From Candidatus Poribacteria bacterium (GTDB lineage: Bacteria; Poribacteria; WGA-4E; WGA-3G): DNA of 33,696 nucleotides. The position numbers were made by a program, and so were the translations under genes. Shown here piece after piece: positions 23,820 through 32,526 of this stretch (the stretch's first letter is position 1; every line of letters begins with the position of its first letter). The stretch is taken from assembly GCA_028824685.1 (NCBI GenBank), contig JAPPCZ010000006.1:1-33696 (forward strand), in the 5' to 3' direction. The notes under the pieces were generated by a model, which was given only the letters and a program-made list of their open reading frames with translations, had not been told where the DNA came from and ran no database searches.

Positions 23820-25274
23820 TCAAACTTCTTGGCTTACTGCAACATACGCCTTTAGATGTTTCAGCGCACTCCCATCGTCCATCACCAATTGAGTGCGTTT
23901 GATAGCATCGTGTGGGTCAGGACAAATCCCCAACAGATAATCCACCATAGCGGAATTCAGCAAAATCCTATCGTAAATCTGTCCTTTTTCGCCCGATAGC
24001 GCAGCAATTCCTGCTTCTGCAAAAGCATCCGCGCTAACATTTTCTGGTCGTGGATTCAGAGCATATTCAAAACCATAGATTTTAGGATCAATATCTAAAG
24101 CAAAATCTTCACGTTTGCCTTTAATGCATCGGAATCCTTGAGAATAGTTAACCGCCATCCTGTCTGGTGTAGAGGGTTTTCCGAGTCGGAGTGCGTAATG
24201 GCTCGTTCCTTCCTCTCCTTTAATAGCAACTGCAGCCTGAAACCCCCGTTCCAACGCCATCTGAAGCAAAGGTTTTTCATAACCGATATGGTAATATCCA
24301 AGCACCATGTAGTTTGCTTTTCGGGCAGTAAAGAATTGTTGTGCCTTTTCAGTTGCAGCCCACGGTGGACGTTTCTTGATATGTACCCGTAACTCCCGTA
24401 TACCATAAGCCCCAGGTGAATACTCACGCTGACTGATATACCCAAACCTGACCGATTTGTTTGTGATGAGCGAGGCAGTCTGTTCAAGAGATAGATCAGT
24501 TTTTGCACCGAGTGCTTGCAAAATTGACTCTTCAGTTACGCCATTTTTCGGTGGCATCACATCAACACTATGCAAGAGCGAGGGTTCTCCTAAAGCTGCA
24601 CGGACTGCTGCCACAAAAAGTGTCGGACGAAAATAACGCGTCGCACCATCGTAAGGTTGACCAAAATGTGTAAGCGTGTCCACATCAATCGGACGAACTT
24701 GTTCCGGTGCAAAATAGGCATCAAGATACCCTCGCACTTCCTCGTAAGTTTCCCTGTTCATTCGTTGTCCGATAAGTGCGGCACCTTTGAGAGCAGGTTT
24801 TACATAATCAGTGAGGATAGCCTCACACATTTGTCGGGTTTCTGCATAACTCAGATGTTTTGCCGTTAATATCTTTTCCAATGCCATGACAACAATAGCT
24901 TCTGTTGGATTTCTCGGTACATACCCAAGTTCAGGGTTGATGAGAAATTGAATATCTTTTGGGAGATGAGATAGTAATGTGGGCTGATATTTCTGGAATG
25001 CTGCTTTTTCAGCTTGAGACCACTGCGTTGCTTCTGGAAAATACTTACGGAGCGTCATTGCGACGAAAAACGCACCCATTTGTGCCTCTGAAACCGCTTC
25101 TTTTAATGCTAACTCACCTTTCAAGGATTTTAAGATGGTCTCAAGAATAGCATCAGGTTGTGGTCCATCATCAACTTTCTTGCCTAACGGACGTGTTTGG
25201 TGGGGACCTGTGCAGACTCGTGCTTGTGCTTCAAGCACCTCTTCGTTAGGTCCAGGATATTGTGGCGTATACAT
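23820..25274 (-). CDS. TrpD-like (glycosyltransferase family 3) phosphoribosyltransferase homologue
   Basis: 484 aa. Resembles anthranilate phosphoribosyltransferase: a helical N-domain (KEAVSEAQMGAFFVAMTLRK), then FRPTLFVAAVRAALGEPSLL followed by HSVDVMPPKNGVTEESILQA and LGAK, which parallels the TrpD region H-G-x-R-x-x-S-S-x-x-G-x-x-D-x-L-E-A-L-G. It is longer than normal TrpD (about 340 aa), and the PRPP motif GTGGD and the usual active-site residues are not obvious. It is therefore better called a divergent GT3/TrpD2-like protein of unknown substrate; some of these bind nucleic acid. ATG 25274 is chosen over ATG 25298 because GAGG lies 8 bases upstream. It is transcribed divergently from the Hen1-Pnkp RNA-repair genes across a shared palindrome, so a link to nucleic-acid metabolism is worth considering. 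Confidence 0.75.
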   Translation of the reverse strand: MYTPQYPGPNEEVLEAQARVCTGPHQTRPLGKKVDDGPQPDAILETILKSLKGELALKEAVSEAQMGAFFVAMTLRKYFPEATQWSQAEKAAFQKYQPTLLSHLPKDIQFLINPELGYVPRNPTEAIVVMALEKILTAKHLSYAETRQMCEAILTDYVKPALKGAALIGQRMNRETYEEVRGYLDAYFAPEQVRPIDVDTLTHFGQPYDGATRYFRPTLFVAAVRAALGEPSLLHSVDVMPPKNGVTEESILQALGAKTDLSLEQTASLITNKSVRFGYISQREYSPGAYGIRELRVHIKKRPPWAATEKAQQFFTARKANYMVLGYYHIGYEKPLLQMALERGFQAAVAIKGEEGTSHYALRLGKPSTPDRMAVNYSQGFRCIKGKREDFALDIDPKIYGFEYALNPRPENVSADAFAEAGIAALSGEKGQIYDRILLNSAMVDYLLGICPDPHDAIKRTQLVMDDGSALKHLKAYVAVSQEV

Positions 25275-25310
25275 TTTATGTTCCTCTATTCTCAGCATCT
25301 GGTTGATTAA

Positions 25311-25339
25311 AATATATCACATTCGGTGTTTGTAGTCAA
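25311..25339 (-). promoter_or_regulatory. Promoter of the TrpD-like gene
   Basis: Minus strand TTGACT (25334-25339), 17 bases, TATATT (25311-25316); predicted start about 25304, leader about 30 bases containing GAGGAA. The -35 lies on the centre of the palindrome 25320-25355 and the left arm fills the spacer. Confidence 0.6.
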
Positions 25340-25360
25340 ATACAAACGCCGAATGTTTGT
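25320..25360. promoter_or_regulatory. Palindromic operator candidate between divergent TrpD-like and Hen1 genes
   Basis: Inverted repeat with 15-base arms: CATTCGGTGTTTGTA (25320-25334) and TACAAACGCCGAATG (25341-25355), 14 of 15 positions complementary, 6-base centre. A further GTTTGT at 25355-25360 makes a second inverted pair with TACAAAC, so there are three GTTTGT(A) half-sites in alternating orientation. It overlaps the minus promoter and ends 10 bases before the plus -35 box. A dimeric repressor or activator controlling both genes is the simplest reading. Confidence 0.55.
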
Positions 25361-25369
25361 CCAAAAAAC

Positions 25370-25398
25370 TTGACAGCAATTAGAAAAGAGGATATAAT
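25370..25398 (+). promoter_or_regulatory. Consensus sigma70 promoter of the Hen1-Pnkp cassette
   Basis: TTGACA (25370-25375), exactly 17 bases, TATAAT (25393-25398): a perfect consensus at both boxes. The start is expected near 25405, giving a leader of about 60 bases to the Hen1 ATG. Such a strong promoter next to a palindrome suggests it is normally repressed. Confidence 0.8.
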
Positions 25399-25465
25399 AG
25401 TGAACGCTAATACAAAGCGACCTATTTTGAATTTGCTATTACATCTACCCGCTCAATTCATTGTA

Positions 25466-26863
25466 ATGCTATTAACAATCACAACGACCTATTCTCCTGC
25501 GACAGACCTTGGGTTTTTGTTGCATAAACACCCTGAAAGGCTTCAATCCTTTGAACTTGCTTACGGACAAGCGCACGTCTTTTATCCAGAGGCTAATACA
25601 GAAAAATGTACCGCTGCTTTATTACTTGATGTTGATTCTGTAGGGTTGGTCCGTCGTTATCATGGACAGGTGCGGGATAATTTCGCGTTAGCCGAATATG
25701 TCAACGACCGTCCTTATGTCGCCTCCTCATTTATGAGCGTAGCAATCGCAAAAGTATTTAGCAGTGCTTTATCTGGGAGAAGTAAAGATCGTCCTGAACT
25801 CGTGGAAACACCAATACCTTTAAGTGCAAAATTATCCATATTGCCGTGTCGGGGTGGAGAAAAGTTTTTGCGACGGCTCTTTGAACCACTCAGTTATACT
25901 GTAAAAGCTGAACGACACGTGTTGGATGCACAATTCCCAGATTGGGGCGAGAGCCGTTATTTTACCGTCACTATTAATAAAATATGTGTCTTGAGTGAAC
26001 TCCTCACACATCTTTACGTCTTAATTCCCGTGCTTGATGATGAAAAACATTACTGGGTTGACCAAGCGGAAATAGATAAACTATTGAAACACGGTGGTGA
26101 TTGGCTTTCCGAACATCCTGAACAGGAATCTATTGTTAATCGTTACCTGAAACGTCAACGTAGGCTTACCCGCCAAGCACTTGCTCAATTGCGTGAAACA
26201 GATGTTGATGAAATTGAAGAACAGACTCAGGAAGAAGTACAGATTGAAGAACGCATTGGTCTGAACGAAATCCGTTTAACCAAGACGACTGAGGTAATCA
26301 AAGAGTCCGGAGCAAAACGTGTTCTTGATTTAGGGTGTGGTGAAGGAAAACTTCTACGAAAACTGATGGCAGAAAAACATTTTGAAGAGATTGTAGGCGT
26401 AGATGTTTCACATCAATCACTGAAAATCGCACAGCAGCGGTTGCATTTTGATCGGCTGCCAGAAAAGCAGAAGGAACGTCTCAAGTTTTTCCAAGGATCG
26501 CTCTGCTATCGAGATAAAAGGTTGGAGGGATATGACGCAGCGGCTGTAATAGAGGTAATTGAGCATTTAGATCCACCACGACTTTCTGCCTTTGAAAGGG
26601 TTCTATTTGAATTCGCACGCCCACAAACGGTTGTTTTGACAACGCCTAACGTGGAATATAACGTGAAGTTTGAGAATCTGCCAGCGGGACGATTTCGACA
26701 CAGAGACCACCGTTTTGAATGGACACGGGAAGAATTTCAATCTTGGGCATCGGATATTTCCAACCGCTTTGGCTATACTGTTGTGTTTCACCCAATCGGA
26801 GAAATAGGTGAAAATGTTGGCTCACCGACTCAGATGGCTGTGTTTACACAAGAAAGATTCTAA
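25466..26863 (+). CDS. hen1: Bacterial Hen1: RNA 3'-terminal ribose 2'-O-methyltransferase
   Basis: 465 aa from ATG 25466, which gives the family start MLLTITTTYSPATDLGFLLH and matches the length I recall for characterised bacterial Hen1. The upstream in-frame TTG at 25370 is really the -35 box, and GTG 25400 lies before the expected transcript start, so both are rejected; ATG has no clear Shine-Dalgarno site. Residues 1 to about 240 are the Hen1 N-terminal (ligase-activating) domain. The C-terminal methyltransferase has VLDLGCGEGKLL (286-297) and the metal site EVIEH (Glu363, Glu366, His367) with His415 in RHRDHRF. Known role: methylates the 2'-OH at the broken RNA 3' end before Pnkp sealing, making the repaired tRNA resistant to re-cleavage. 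Pnkp follows 65 bases downstream. Confidence 0.96.
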   Translation: MLLTITTTYSPATDLGFLLHKHPERLQSFELAYGQAHVFYPEANTEKCTAALLLDVDSVGLVRRYHGQVRDNFALAEYVNDRPYVASSFMSVAIAKVFSSALSGRSKDRPELVETPIPLSAKLSILPCRGGEKFLRRLFEPLSYTVKAERHVLDAQFPDWGESRYFTVTINKICVLSELLTHLYVLIPVLDDEKHYWVDQAEIDKLLKHGGDWLSEHPEQESIVNRYLKRQRRLTRQALAQLRETDVDEIEEQTQEEVQIEERIGLNEIRLTKTTEVIKESGAKRVLDLGCGEGKLLRKLMAEKHFEEIVGVDVSHQSLKIAQQRLHFDRLPEKQKERLKFFQGSLCYRDKRLEGYDAAAVIEVIEHLDPPRLSAFERVLFEFARPQTVVLTTPNVEYNVKFENLPAGRFRHRDHRFEWTREEFQSWASDISNRFGYTVVFHPIGEIGENVGSPTQMAVFTQERF

Positions 26864-26928
26864 CAGAAAACCTAAATACCATTTCTGACTGCAGTTTGAT
26901 TAACTATTTGTAATTGATTTTGGATGAT

Positions 26929-29493
26929 ATGCTTATCAAAATCCCTGATCCTTCACTTGTAATCCTCATCGGTGCTTCGGGTTCGGGCAAGTCCACCTTT
27001 GCACACAAGCATTTTAAGCCGACAGAAATCCTTTCGTCTGATTTCTGTCGTGGTCTTGTTTCCGATGACGAAACCGACCAGTCTGCAACGACTGATGCTT
27101 TTGAAGTGCTGCATTTCATTGCTGCGAAGCGACTTGCCGCTGGAAAATTAACAGTAATTGATGCAACAAACGTTCAATCAGACGCGCGAAAATCGCTGCA
27201 TGCACTTGCAAAGGAATATCATTATTTAACTGCTGCTATAGTGTTTAACCTACCAGCGAAACTCTGTCAAGAGAGAAACGATGCGCGTCCAGATCGAGAT
27301 TTTAAACCGCATGTAATTCGCAATCAGACCGGTCAACTGCGTAGATCACTACGCGGACTTAAGCGCGAAGGTTTCCGCAACTTCTTATATGTTATGTCTT
27401 CACCAGAGGAGGTTGAAGCAGCTCAAGTTGAACGGCAACCGTTGTGGACGAATCGCAAGGATGAAGTAGGTCCGTTTGACATTATTGGCGATGTTCATGG
27501 GTGTTTTGATGAACTTGTGGAGTTGCTCAAAAAACTCGGTTATGAAATTTCAAATCAACAGGACGGTGGGACAATTGTTAAGCATCCACAGGATAGAAAA
27601 GTTGTTTTTGTCGGGGATTATGTTGACCGAGGCCCAAAGGTGGTTGAAGTGCTGCGATTAGTTATGGAAATGCACAAAACAGGTATGGCAATTTGTGTGC
27701 CGGGGAATCATGATACAAAACTTGCTCGTGCACTCAGAGGTAAAAACGTGAATTCGACTCACGGGTTAGCGGAGTCACTTGTGCAATTGGAAAAAGAATC
27801 AGAGGAATTTAAGGCAGACATAGCAGAATTTATTGAGAGTATGGTGAGCCACTATGTTTTTGACAACGGCAAACTTGTGGTAGCACATGCTGGAATGAAA
27901 AAAGAATTTCAAGGAAGAGCGTCTGGGCGCGTCCGAGAATTTGCACTTTATGGTGAAACCACTGGAGAAACTGACGAATTTGGCTTGCCTGTTCGGCTTA
28001 ATTGGGCTGAGGAATACCGTGGCGATGCTACTGTTGTTTATGGACATACACCTGTTGCTGAACCGCAATGGATAAATCGCACAATCAACATTGATACGGG
28101 ATGTGTATTCGGCGGCAATCTAACAGCATTACGGTATCCCGAAAAAGAACTTGTTTCTGTCCCTGCACGACAAACCTATTATGAACCGGCTAAACCATTC
28201 CTTAATGAATCGGACAAACAAAAACTATCAGGAATGCAAATTGATGATGGAATTTTGGACATTAATGATGTAATAGGGAGGCGAGTGATTAGCACCCGAT
28301 TAAATCACAATGTGACAATACGTGAAGAGAATACGATCGCAGCACTTGAGGTGATGAGTCGTTTTGCAATAGACCCAAAATGGCTCATCTATCTACCGCC
28401 AACAATGTCTCCAACCGAAACTTCAACCAAACCAAATCTACTTGAACATCCTGCTGAAGGCTTTGCTTATTATCGGAATCAGAGAGTGTCCAATGTAGTT
28501 TGGCAAGAGAAACACATGGGATCCCGTGCTGTCGTTATTGTATGCCAAAGTGCCGAAACTTCAAAGAAGCGTTTTAGCATATCAGACGATAGGTTTGGCG
28601 TCTGTTATACACGCACCGGCAGACCTTTTTTTGATGATGTCTTGATGGAATCTGAACTGCTTAGACAGGTCAAACAGGCAGCGGATAGTGCTGGATTTTG
28701 GGAAACCTTGGATACGGATTGGTTTTGTATTGATTGTGAGTTAATGCCGTGGTCTGTAAAAGCACAAGAATTACTGCGACAACAGTACGCGCCCGTAGGC
28801 ACATCCGCGCATGTTGCTGTTGGGGATGCGGTTGCTACTTTAGAAACCGCTGGGAAGCGGGGCATTCAGTTGAATGACATATTGGATACTTACCAAGAAC
28901 GCGCTATTGCAGTCAGTGAATATGTTAGTGCTTATCAACAATATTGTTGGGATGTACAATCTATTGCGGATCTGAAACTCGCACCGTTTCATCTATTGGC
29001 AACAGAAGGGACTGTGCATTTTGATAAGGACCACTTGTGGCACATGGAGATGCTTTCAAAACTCTGTAAAGGTTCTGATGATAATCTGTTATTTACCACT
29101 ACCTATGGGACGGTTGATCTCACTGACGAGGCAAGCGAAACTGCAGCGATTCGTAAATGGGAAGAACTCACGGCAATTGGCGGTGAAGGTATTGTTATCA
29201 AACCATTGGATTTTATCGTTAAAGGTAAACGTGGATTGGTTCAACCGGCTGTTAAATGTCGTGGCAGAGAATATCTACGCATTATTTATGGGCCTGAATA
29301 CACATTACCCCACAATTTAGAACGTCTGCGATCCAGAGGATTGTCGCATAAACGCGCGCTTGCCATCCGAGAATTCGCATTAGGTGTGGAGGCACTTGAA
29401 AGATTTGTGCACTGTGAACCTTTGTCCAAAGTTCATGAATGTGTTTTCGGTGTATTAGCACTTGAAAGTGAAACAGTTGATCCCAGGCTATAG
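26929..29493 (+). CDS. pnkp: Bacterial polynucleotide kinase-phosphatase-ligase (RNA repair)
   Basis: 854 aa three-domain RNA repair enzyme. N-terminal 5'-OH kinase with Walker A GASGSGKST (15-23, Lys21). Central metallophosphoesterase that removes 2',3'-cyclic and 3' phosphates: DIIGDVHG (Asp188, His190), GDYVDRG (Asp230), GNHD (260-262) and later VVAHAG and YGHTPV. C-terminal adenylyltransferase/ligase with nucleotidyl-lysine motif EKHMGSRAVV (Lys528) and GEGIVIKP. This is the order of Clostridium thermocellum Pnkp (870 aa). ATG 26929 is the likely start; TTG codons just upstream are alternatives and the ribosome site is weak. With Hen1 it repairs tRNAs cut by anticodon ribonucleases; the ligase needs Hen1 for full activity (known for the family). 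Gene order here is Hen1 first. Confidence 0.97.
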   Translation: MLIKIPDPSLVILIGASGSGKSTFAHKHFKPTEILSSDFCRGLVSDDETDQSATTDAFEVLHFIAAKRLAAGKLTVIDATNVQSDARKSLHALAKEYHYLTAAIVFNLPAKLCQERNDARPDRDFKPHVIRNQTGQLRRSLRGLKREGFRNFLYVMSSPEEVEAAQVERQPLWTNRKDEVGPFDIIGDVHGCFDELVELLKKLGYEISNQQDGGTIVKHPQDRKVVFVGDYVDRGPKVVEVLRLVMEMHKTGMAICVPGNHDTKLARALRGKNVNSTHGLAESLVQLEKESEEFKADIAEFIESMVSHYVFDNGKLVVAHAGMKKEFQGRASGRVREFALYGETTGETDEFGLPVRLNWAEEYRGDATVVYGHTPVAEPQWINRTINIDTGCVFGGNLTALRYPEKELVSVPARQTYYEPAKPFLNESDKQKLSGMQIDDGILDINDVIGRRVISTRLNHNVTIREENTIAALEVMSRFAIDPKWLIYLPPTMSPTETSTKPNLLEHPAEGFAYYRNQRVSNVVWQEKHMGSRAVVIVCQSAETSKKRFSISDDRFGVCYTRTGRPFFDDVLMESELLRQVKQAADSAGFWETLDTDWFCIDCELMPWSVKAQELLRQQYAPVGTSAHVAVGDAVATLETAGKRGIQLNDILDTYQERAIAVSEYVSAYQQYCWDVQSIADLKLAPFHLLATEGTVHFDKDHLWHMEMLSKLCKGSDDNLLFTTTYGTVDLTDEASETAAIRKWEELTAIGGEGIVIKPLDFIVKGKRGLVQPAVKCRGREYLRIIYGPEYTLPHNLERLRSRGLSHKRALAIREFALGVEALERFVHCEPLSKVHECVFGVLALESETVDPRL

Positions 29494-29545
29494 TAGAAGT
29501 TCAATTATTGAAGAAATTTTATGAAAATTACAACATAAATGAGAA

Positions 29546-30436
29546 ATGAAGATTCAGTATTTTCGATTATTATTTTATATACTTATTTTTGGTTTTATAT
29601 TGACGGTATGTGGATGCCAAGATTCAACTCCAGTTAATGGTGACAAAAACGATTCTGAAGTTGTACTACGAGACTACATATTTTCTGGGAACGAAACTTG
29701 GGAGTCAGAGAAAACCTATATTGTACATGGAACATTAGAGATTCCGCCTAACATTGTACTTGAAGTATTGCCTGGAACAATTGTTAAATTCGGTCGAGAT
29801 GCGCTAATCAAGGTGAGAGGAACGTTGAAGATTGGAACACCACTATTACAGGATGGGGTGGATGAATTAGTAAATTTAACTTCAAATAATAGTAATCCAG
29901 AATCTGGTGATTGGAAAGGTATTCTATTTGATCACACACATGGTATAGATAGTTTCCTCAGGGGAACAGTGGTAGAATACGGAGAGATCGCACTTGATGT
30001 GAAAACATCCTCCCCAAAGATCATAGATTCTACATTTCGTTATAATGGAACCGCAATTGCATTAGATGGGAGTAACGCCATAATCCAGTATAATGCCATT
30101 CATGATAATAACATCGGTATATATACTATTGGACGGCAAACTCGTCCACAAATTGAAAGAAATAACATTATAGAAAATGATACCGGAATTTTCTGCGAGA
30201 ATGTCCAATCAATCATTGAAAATAATAATCTTGAAAACAACAATTACGCGTTAAGTTTAAATGTAAAGTTTGATCTTGGAATTTCCAACAATTGGTGGGG
30301 AACAGTTGTAAATGCAGAAATTGATAGAATCATCTTAGATTCTAATGACTCAAACATTATAACAAAACCACTTGGAACGGTCCATTATGAGCCAATTGCA
30401 GAAACACGCTTTGCAGATGCTGGTCCTCAGGAGTAA
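29546..30436 (+). CDS. Lipoprotein with right-handed beta-helix (PbH1/NosD-like)
   Basis: 296 aa. Lipoprotein signal with lipobox TVCGC (Cys at about residue 24) after a hydrophobic core LLFYILIFGFILTVCG. After a capping region (LEIPPNIVLEVLPGTIVKFG) come short parallel-beta-helix coils of about 22 residues rich in Asn/Ile (NAIIQYNAIHDNNIGIYTIG; NNIIENDTGIFCENVQSIIE), and a closing NNWWGT motif common at the end of such helices. No catalytic residues of pectate lyases are evident; binding of or cleavage in a polysaccharide is possible. It starts at ATG 29546 without a strong ribosome site and is followed 6 bases later by a glycosyltransferase gene, suggesting a common transcript. Confidence 0.88.
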   Translation: MKIQYFRLLFYILIFGFILTVCGCQDSTPVNGDKNDSEVVLRDYIFSGNETWESEKTYIVHGTLEIPPNIVLEVLPGTIVKFGRDALIKVRGTLKIGTPLLQDGVDELVNLTSNNSNPESGDWKGILFDHTHGIDSFLRGTVVEYGEIALDVKTSSPKIIDSTFRYNGTAIALDGSNAIIQYNAIHDNNIGIYTIGRQTRPQIERNNIIENDTGIFCENVQSIIENNNLENNNYALSLNVKFDLGISNNWWGTVVNAEIDRIILDSNDSNIITKPLGTVHYEPIAETRFADAGPQE

Positions 30437-30442
30437 CGGGTT

Positions 30443-31645
30443 ATGCTGACAATATTAAACGTTTCCCAAAATCATTATATTCGCGGCGGTTCTGATCGGT
30501 ATTTCTTCACGATGGCGGAATTATTGCAAAAACATGGACACAACGTAATACCGTTCACCGCAGCAAACCCCAAAAATGAACACTCTGAATGGGAACAATA
30601 TTTCCCACGTGCAGCCGATTTTGAAAAACCTAAACCGATTGACCTACTGCGTTTTTTATATTCACGTGATGCTGTTAAATCGATTCAAAAATTGTTGGAC
30701 AATACAGCTGTGGATATCGCACATTTTCATATTTACTATGGAAAATTGACTGCATCAATTTTGGGAAGTCTTAAAAAAGCAGGAATTCCTCTAATTCAGA
30801 CATTGCACGAATACAAATTAACTTGTCCTGTCTATAGTCATCTGTCAAACGATGTGATATGTGAAGCATGCGAAGGGAAACACTTTTGGCGTGCCCTGCC
30901 AAAGCGATGTAATAGAGGTTCACTTGCACGCACAGCATTGAGTGTTACCGAGTCCTACGTTTCACGACAATTAGGTGCCGTTGAAAAATTTGACCATTTT
31001 ATTTCTGTTTCTCATTTTCTTCGGAAAAAGATGATACAGTATGGAATACCTGAAGAAAAGATTTCAACGGTTCATAACTTTGCAGATGTTTCGGACATCA
31101 CGCCAAATTTCTCTATCGGTGAATATATCCTTTATTTTGGCAGGGTGCATCGGAGCAAAGGTATTTTGACACTGATAGAGGCTGCAGCACCCCTGAAACA
31201 GGTCCCACTCTATATCGTTGGTGATGGTGAAGCGATGCCTGAAGTTCAAGAAACTGTAGAACAGAACGGGTGTGAACATATTCGTCTTTTAGGATTTAAA
31301 CAGGGTGATGAATTACAAGAACTGATTCTAAATAGCATCTGTACAGTTTTGCCGTCCGAATGGTATGAAAATTGCCCTATGTCTGTTTTAGAATCCTTTG
31401 CTTATGGGAAACCAGTGATTGGTGCGGATATTGGTGGTATCCCAGAATTAATTAAGGACGAAGTTGATGGATTTCTCGTTCCCTCATCTGGAACAGAAGC
31501 ATTACAAGAGAAATTGTTGTGGATGTTTGAACACAAAGTTGAAGCCGCTGAGATGGGGAAGGCTGGACGCCTTAAAATGGAGGCAGAATTTAATGCAGAT
31601 ATTCATTATCAGAAAATATTTAACATTTATGAAAAGTTTTTGTAA
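30443..31645 (+). CDS. Glycosyltransferase family 4
   Basis: 400 aa GT-B glycosyltransferase. N-terminal acceptor domain with GGSDRYFFTMAELLQKHGH and a four-Cys insert (C-P-V-Y-S to C-E-A-C and K-R-C) that is usual in this subgroup. C-terminal donor domain has LYFGRVHRSKGILTLIEA, PLYIVGDGEAMPEV, GFKQGDELQELI and the E-x7-E-type motif in SVLESFAYGKPVIGADIGGIPEL. It likely adds a sugar from a nucleotide donor to a cell-surface glycan or lipid carrier. Six bases separate it from the beta-helix lipoprotein gene, but no other polysaccharide genes are here, so the glycan is unknown. Confidence 0.94.
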   Translation: MLTILNVSQNHYIRGGSDRYFFTMAELLQKHGHNVIPFTAANPKNEHSEWEQYFPRAADFEKPKPIDLLRFLYSRDAVKSIQKLLDNTAVDIAHFHIYYGKLTASILGSLKKAGIPLIQTLHEYKLTCPVYSHLSNDVICEACEGKHFWRALPKRCNRGSLARTALSVTESYVSRQLGAVEKFDHFISVSHFLRKKMIQYGIPEEKISTVHNFADVSDITPNFSIGEYILYFGRVHRSKGILTLIEAAAPLKQVPLYIVGDGEAMPEVQETVEQNGCEHIRLLGFKQGDELQELILNSICTVLPSEWYENCPMSVLESFAYGKPVIGADIGGIPELIKDEVDGFLVPSSGTEALQEKLLWMFEHKVEAAEMGKAGRLKMEAEFNADIHYQKIFNIYEKFL

Positions 31646-31686
31646 AATTAAAAATGTAAAATATTGTTTTTCCTATAGTTATGATG

Positions 31687-31758
31687 TGCTAAAATAGTTT
31701 CGTAAATTATATGAGACAGCAGTCACCAATTAATTGGCACTGAATGCTGTAATCTCAT
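31687..31758 (+). promoter_or_regulatory. Possible promoter and hairpin upstream of the lamin-tail lipoprotein
   Basis: Extended -10 TGC-TAAAAT (31687-31695) with no good -35, followed at 31711-31758 by an imperfect inverted repeat: ATGAGA / TCTCAT outer arms, CAGC / GCTG, and a perfect 12-bp palindrome CCAATTAATTGG (31726-31737) in the middle. It would lie at the start of the leader of the next gene. The pattern may be regulatory; it is weak evidence. Confidence 0.25.
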
Positions 31759-31796
31759 TAAATCAATTCATATTTCTAAAGTATAAGAGGATTAAA

Positions 31797-32447
31797 ATGG
31801 TAAAATTTCAGTTAAGAATAATTTTGATATTGCTTGGTTGTGTCGTATTTATATCGTGTGAGAAAGCATCGCAAATGTTAGAGCCTGTTATGCCAGATAC
31901 GGATTCCATGGAATCTATGGATTCAATGGATACTTCAGACACAGGGATGATGGATACTGATAAAATGATGGATATGATGGACGCCGTTTTGGAAGGGTCC
32001 CCAGTTGTAATTAACGAATTGATGGCAGATAACGACAATACTGTTCCTGACCCACAAGGCGACTATGACGACTGGCTTGAATTGCACAATCGGACCGATA
32101 TGGCGTTACCGTTAACAGGACTGTATCTGAGTGATAAAGAGGACAATCCTACAAAATGGGCATTTCCAGAAAATACTGTAATCCCGGCAAACGGATATTT
32201 GATTGTATGGTTAGATGAAGATCATGATGACGAAAATGCTACCGAGGGGCTGCATGCTAACTTCAAGTTATCTAAAGGCGGTGAGACGGTCATGCTTGTG
32301 GATACTGACGCACGCGGTAATCAAGTGTTGGATAGCGTAACTTTCGGAGAACAAGAAACGGATGTTGCCTATGGACGCTTGCCGAATGGCACCGGTGATT
32401 TCCAAGTGCTACAAGCGACACCTGGTGTTGCAAATTTAGGTGAATAA
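31797..32447 (+). CDS. Lipoprotein with lamin-tail domain (LTD)
   Basis: 216 aa from ATG 31797, 6 bases after AAGAGG. The signal is LRIILILLGCVVFISCEK with lipid Cys at about residue 20. Next comes a Met/Asp/Ser-rich low-complexity linker (about 27-62: DTDSMESMDSMDTSDTGMMD and more). The rest is an Ig-like lamin tail domain: VVINELMADNDNTVPDPQGD, DDWLELHNRTD, LTGLYLSDKEDNPTKWAFP, GYLIVWLDEDHDD, and a final GYGRLPNG-type strand (VAYGRLPNGTGDFQ). Such domains in bacteria sit on envelope-associated nucleases, proteases and adhesins as binding modules; here no catalytic partner is fused. It is probably cell-surface or outer-membrane attached. Confidence 0.92.
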   Translation: MVKFQLRIILILLGCVVFISCEKASQMLEPVMPDTDSMESMDSMDTSDTGMMDTDKMMDMMDAVLEGSPVVINELMADNDNTVPDPQGDYDDWLELHNRTDMALPLTGLYLSDKEDNPTKWAFPENTVIPANGYLIVWLDEDHDDENATEGLHANFKLSKGGETVMLVDTDARGNQVLDSVTFGEQETDVAYGRLPNGTGDFQVLQATPGVANLGE

Positions 32448-32526
32448 AATTCAAGTTGTCGTCTATGTGCTTCAATGAGGTTTCTATACTAAACTTTCTT
32501 TTAAAGCAGCAGCTATATTAAAGCGT

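Noticed and set aside
25370..25465. Hen1 start at TTG 25370 or GTG 25400
   Set aside because: TTG 25370 is the -35 box of a perfect promoter and GTG 25400 lies ahead of the expected transcript start; the family N-terminus begins at ATG 25466.
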